Assembly (NCBI GenBank): GCA_001584585.1
Contig: LSYV01000025.1
Coordinates: forward strand, 634,713 to 681,023
Reading direction: 5' to 3'
Length of the DNA stretch: 46,311 bases
Source of the DNA: Gonium pectorale
Taxonomy: Eukaryota > Chlorophyta > Chlorophyceae > Chlamydomonadales > Volvocaceae
This document shows positions 34,801 through 40,800 of this stretch, in pieces. Under the pieces are notes generated by a model that did not search any database, was not told where the DNA came from, and worked only from the letters and a program-made list of their open reading frames with translations. The first letter of the stretch is position 1, and each line of letters begins with the position of its first letter. The position numbers and the translations under genes are program-made.

Positions 34801-37800
34801 CGGCCAAGCGAGCACGTGGGGGAAGGGCTGCCCTCGTTCATAAACGATTACGGTTCATGAACCCCTCCCTCTTCATAAATTGAGGCATGTGCGGTGAGAG
34901 GGCTTTCGTTACCTGACGGTGGATATGCTGCCGAAGACGAAGGGTGGATTGAGTGGATACTGAAGTCCTTTGCTGCTGCTGGATTACAGGCATGGATAAG
35001 ACGCTGCAGCTTGAGCAGGCTGGTTGGACTGGCAAAGACGACTGATCAGGAGCATAATGAGACAGCTTGATTAAGAGAGATGCACAGCTTAGAGTAGTTT
35101 TGTCCACTCGCGCGCGCTGCCCCCCTGCCTCTCAAACGTTTACTGGCATCTTCGCAATGCAATTACCGTCCGTCTTTCAAACGGCTGTGTGAATGAGTGC
35201 CCTTGTGTATATGGCAAGCCAATTGCACTTTGTTTCTATTGTTGGATACATTTGTGTGTTAGCTGGTAAACCAGGAAATGAAAAGCTAGAGCCGAGCCCG
35301 GGGGACTTTGCTCGCAGCATATGTATGATTACAACCTAGCCTAAGTGGCGAAGACGTGTACGGATAGGGACTGCTGGCAAGTTCCACCATCGCTGACAGG
35401 CTTCATGACCCTGTGTGGTACACAATCTAACATGCACGTACGATGTATTCGGTACAGAATGGGCGGACGGCCCTCTGGTCAGCCTCAAAGGGTCTGCACG
35501 TGGAGGTGGTCAACGCGCTGCTGGAGAACGGAGCGGATGTGAACGCTGCGGACAAGGTCAGTAAGTTCATACGTCTTTTGCTGTGAGTGACATGAGCGAC
35601 GTACATGCTCACCAACCCATACCTCGCAGTCGGAAGGGCAGTTGTCACAATTGGCATTGCTACATGCAGTTGATCAAGCCTTTTCTTTGAGATCGAGCTG
35701 TAGATCTCCGCCCAAGGATTCATCAGCCATGATTCACTGGCTACAATGCTGACCTTTCTGTGAGAGCCTGCGAGATGACAACAATCAGATGAACCGAGAG
35801 ACACCGTTCGGAGCTGGGCTAATTCCCTGGTTGTGAGATGCAAGTAATGATTACATTACTTCAGAACCATGAGACACACCATTATTCGTCTTGTTGTAGC
35901 CATGCTTGGAGTCCATCCTGGCTGCGTGTCCCTTGACACCCCACAGGAGTTTATAACGCCCCTCCACTTAGGCGCCGCTGCTGGAATGTACGACATCGTG
36001 GACAGTCTGCTTCGATTCGGAGCTGAGCGCACTGCCAAAGACCAGGTATGTAGGGCAGCAGGGTCGGTAAAACGACTGCATACGAGTGAACGTTGTAATA
36101 ACAGTTCTAATAACAGAAGCTTAAAATTTGGAGTTAAAAGGGGATGTATGACGTAAGCAACAGGAACGCCGTTTGCACTGTGTACACTGTGTATACCAAA
36201 CATGTACATACCATTCGAGTCGAATCTGCCCACGTCCCATGTCTGTCACATCCGCAGTTTTATGCGCTAGCTACATGATCGGTTTGAATATATATCCTTG
36301 CAGGTCAATCGCACACCGCTTGATCTCGCCGCGAAGGGCGGATACGCCAATGTGGTAAAGCTTTTGACGCAGGTACGCAGCATGTATTGTTTAGGGGGCA
36401 TAGTCAGGTGTAACCATGTTCCATTGCGTCTCTTCTCTCTCAGGACAAGGCTGTAGCGGCGGTGTACCATGGCAGGTGCGTTTTAAGTCAGGACCAAATA
36501 GTTCGCTGGATTTAAGGTACGTATGGGCTTTCTTGAAGGGTGGAGCCACGCTACATGTGGTGCAGGTACGAGCTATTTGCCGGCGGTGGCGAGCTGCCCC
36601 AGGGAGGCCAGAACATCATCCGAAAGGCGGTGCACCGTGACACGGGGTCAATGGTCGCCCTGAAGTTCTTCAAGGACAAGGATGCACGAGAACGCACGCT
36701 GGAGGTGTGTAAGGAGGATGCAGAGGGGGTTCGTGGTAGCAACATGTGTCGCTTTAGTACGTGCCAGAGGTGTGTTGCCGAAATGTGCAACACACGCAGC
36801 TACATATATATGTTCGCACAAAAGGGTATACGTAAGGCATCGGCTGGACATTAGTAATGCAAGCCTGTGTGGAAGATGCCCTTGGTCACAGCAGCGTGTT
36901 ATGGTTTCCCGCAGGCGTTGAAGAAGCTGCTGGATCGCAAGTATATCGTACAACTTGCGGGGAGTGAGGAGGAGTGCGTCTTTGATGTGCCCACCGATGA
37001 AGCAAAGGGCACGCCGGCCTTCTATGCGCTTGCCCTCACGTGTGGCTCACGGAGCCTGCAGGTTCGTTTCGTTGGGTATCTGGATTGTCCATAGTAAAGA
37101 GTGATGACTTGATAGGAGGTACGGTGGGGTAAAGAAGAAAAAGAGTTTCATTGACATGTATGTATGCTGCCAGTCCAATCTCCTTGCCGTTGCGGCCCCC
37201 ATCCCAGAAGCATTTTAAGATCTGCCAGACAGTATCAGCACCCCAGACGCGTTTGTTGCGCGGCTGGTGCAGGTACTCATGCGCGTATATAAGCAGGCCG
37301 TTTGGATTATATGTTGCACAATGTTGGCAGTGACAAATTACGCATTTGTACACAACCACTTATGCATAAAGTGAAGGAGTAGTGCAGTCTATGAACTTAC
37401 GACTTCCGTCATGATCGCGTGCGCTCCCACATTCTCAGCCACATCAGCCACACCTACCTCATTTGTCAACACAGGCAGGCATGGACTTTGGCATTCCTGC
37501 AGCGGCCATGCACCTCCTGCTCCAATCGACCAATAAGGAAAGCAATTTTCTGTATGCAGAGGGCACTATCACATACAGACGAATAGGTATGCAGAGGCCA
37601 AACACCTAGCCTGTGGCGGCGATAGGACTCTATGTGTGTCTCAGTCATCAGCCCGAACGGGCAGTGGTTATTGATATGTACCTCCAACGTATGCAAAGGT
37701 CAGCATTTCTTGCCATCGCAGGAGGAGCTGGACAGGAAGGAGACAATGTCGGTCCACATTGCGGGGGCCCGCTTCCGGAACGTGGTGGAGGCTGTCAGCT

Positions 37801-40800
37801 ACATGCACGGCAAGAAGTGGGCGCACCTCGACCTGAAGCCCGCCAACATCGTGCTGTTCGACAGCGAGCTGCAACACAACATGAAGCTCATCGACCTCGA
37901 CAGCAGCTGCAACCTGAGAGATGAGACGCAAGTTGTCCGGGTGCGTGCGTGGGTATACAGGGTCTCCCCTTGTAGGCCTACCCTGCAAATGGTTGACTAG
38001 GCTGCACAGTCTCGGAATTTGCGTGTACGCATGCGCCCACAAATATGGCGTTCACCTAGGTGTTTAAGTGTCGAGGTAATGCAAGGGACCTAGCATGCGT
38101 AACTTGTTTCTGCAGGCTTTTACACCAGAATTCTGTCCTCCAGAGGTCGCTAAAATGGTGAAGCCAGCGACAAAAGACAGTCCTGCTGTACCGGTGGAGC
38201 TGGTGGAACCCGTGAGGCCGCAGGCAAGCATGGACATCTGGTCGCTTGGCTGCATCTTCTACCAGATGATCACTGTGAGGAGTGAAGCCCGATGTATGTA
38301 TATGTAGCTAGCTTGCGCATCATCAGGGTGCGTGGAGGGTACACAGAGCTAGCCTCTTGTATCCAGTGTTTCTGGATCTTACTTCAAATGTTTGACATTG
38401 TATGATTGGATTCCTTCATTATCATGACGTCCAAGCGGTATCCTAGCATAAAACATGACGTCCGTGTGCACGCAGGGCGAGGTACTGTTCGACAAACTTG
38501 TGCCACAAGACGACCCCGAGCAGACCATCGAAGCCAGATTAAATGAGCTGGGGCAAATCTTGCAGGAAGACGTTGATACGGTCCTGATAGAAGTGGAGGG
38601 CTTCAAGGGGGAAGAAGGCTATGTTGTCAACGCAAGGAGCCTACTAGAGGTCATGCTCAAGGTAACTGCGAGACACAGTTTGAGCGCAAGCCAGTAGTCA
38701 TCATACGAGTAACTGCGCCGCCGCCCAATGCATTGTTGTGCTACACAGGTGGATCCTTCGCAGCGTCCACTTGCTGGGAAACTGCTCGAGAAATCGTTAT
38801 TCCGGGGCGTCGGTCCTACTGTCCTAGCTGTAAGCCGCTTCGGTGGGGACATGTGCATAGCTGCGCTAGCTAATGTAATGACCTCGAGTGTATGTTGATT
38901 TGTGTTCAACGCCTCGGTACCTGCTGTTCGCCTGTGTGTTGATGCCTTCATGCCCCGTTGTGTGCAGCCGGTGTGATATGTTCACCTTGTAGCGTATATT
39001 ATATACAGGTATATATCCAAACTGCCCCGTATGGCCTCGTGAACTTGTAATCTTCCCATTTATAGCGAGGATTCAACAGTGTTATCGATGCCGTCCAGAA
39101 GGTGGACCAAAAGGTCACGGACCAGGTAAAGATGGCATACCATATCATGAAACTTTAGGATGTCACGAGAACGTTGTTCCATGCCTTCAATCAGACACTG
39201 CAGCATCCATAGCCGCAATTACCGGTAGAAACACCGATTGCGTATTGTACAGAACTAAGTTTGGGCAAATAAGCAACTTGCGATTGACTGGCGCAACCCT
39301 TTGGATTTTTGATTGTTTCGACGTTGCTGATGGCAGGGAGGGAAGATCACCCGTGAAGTCCTGTCGCTCCGAGAGCAGCTCCACGCCCACGCCCGCATGG
39401 TGCGGGAGCTCGCTGAATTTGGGCACCCTCGTACGTTTGTCATCCTGCCGGAGGGCAAGAGGGATCCCGACGCCTGGTTCAAAGAAGCGGCAAACTGGTT
39501 CACGGTAAGAGATAGAAGCGATGGCATGCCGCTGTATAGCTAGGCAGCTGGCATGGGTCGATGAGTCAAACAGCAAATGAAGCAATTCACAAGTGGGCTC
39601 TCCGCATCAGACGAACGAGAGCACTTGAAGAACACGAGGTTTGCCATAGCGCCTAGCTTTCACTCGCAAGCAGTCCGGTGAATCAACCCCTTGTCGCTCC
39701 CTCCCTCGTATCTCCACGTGAGCCGCCTGCTTCCTGTGGCTGGCACAGCCTAAGCACACGCTACACTAGTGTGTTTATGCTCATGAAACGATAGCACATT
39801 CCGCGAAAGCGGGCCGGCAAGGAAGGCCGCTTGATATTCCTGCGGACACGGCCAAACCGGCACGATCTTGCAACGCCGACCCGAAGTCATACAGCCCTTG
39901 TCCTCGCTATCGCGGTGCCTCCATTCCCCAAGGCGCGGGCACTGTGTGCGCACTGAGCATCACGCCATTGCAGGCCCGCACCCTCTTTCGCGCTGCACGG
40001 AACGTGGAGCTCTGGTTCTTGAATCGGGGCCTCTTGGGTGTGTGACCCGAAACCAGCTCGGCCCAACTAACGTTGGGGTCAGTTGCACAACGGTTGTCCA
40101 CCGAAATGGAACAAGCGCAAGGGTGTTGGTAGGCACCGGGAGCAGGCATTGCCTAATGTGTAACAGAAGCATGAGCAGCTTGGGTTCCTGGGAATGAGGG
40201 GCTTCAAGGGGAACAGGCCACCATCGATTTGCACCGGCGCTGACCGGTCAACTCCCTGTACGACAGGGCCGCTCAACTGCGCTGAAGTGCCAGAGCACCG
40301 CCTTCGAACGAAGTTGCAATGTTTGATGCCTGCATGCTCTAGCTATACGCTGTAGGAATGTCAAGCCGTTTCGCGCGCACTCAATTTGGGAATGTCGTAC
40401 CGCCAGGCTTTCTGTTCACCACCGAATCCGCGCATTCTGGTTCTGAGTGTTTGGTCCACGTACGGCCTGCCCGCCTTTTCTGCGACCTTGAGAAGGTGTA
40501 CTGCATTGAAAGCAGCCTATTTCTGGGAAATGCCTATTGTTCAAACATCAACAGTAGTATGCTGCGATGATCATTGCTTGAACAGCAGCCCGATCACTGC
40601 AGTCGGACACTGCTCGAATGCACACATACGTACTGCAGGACCTCGGCGACAAAAAGCTGGGATCGTGGCGCGACGACTCCAAGAAGGGGTTCAGGCTGTA
40701 CCTGGTGTGCGAGCTGAGCGGGGAGCTTCAGGGGGACGGCTTTCAGATCGACATGGCCATGGACTGGGTCAAGAAGGTGCTGCCAGCTATGAAGGTGAGG

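Larger units (their letters stand above)
33568..35457 (+). other. 1.9-kb intron with microsatellite and foreign-looking insert
   Basis: The array introns stop here. The left edge has AAGTTTAAAGTCTAAGTTTAA and a TCCG microsatellite. From about 33790 to 35100 the sequence is unlike the rest of the gene and includes a minus-strand exon-like segment. It is probably an insertion separating the amplified array from repeats 25-27. Confidence 0.55.
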
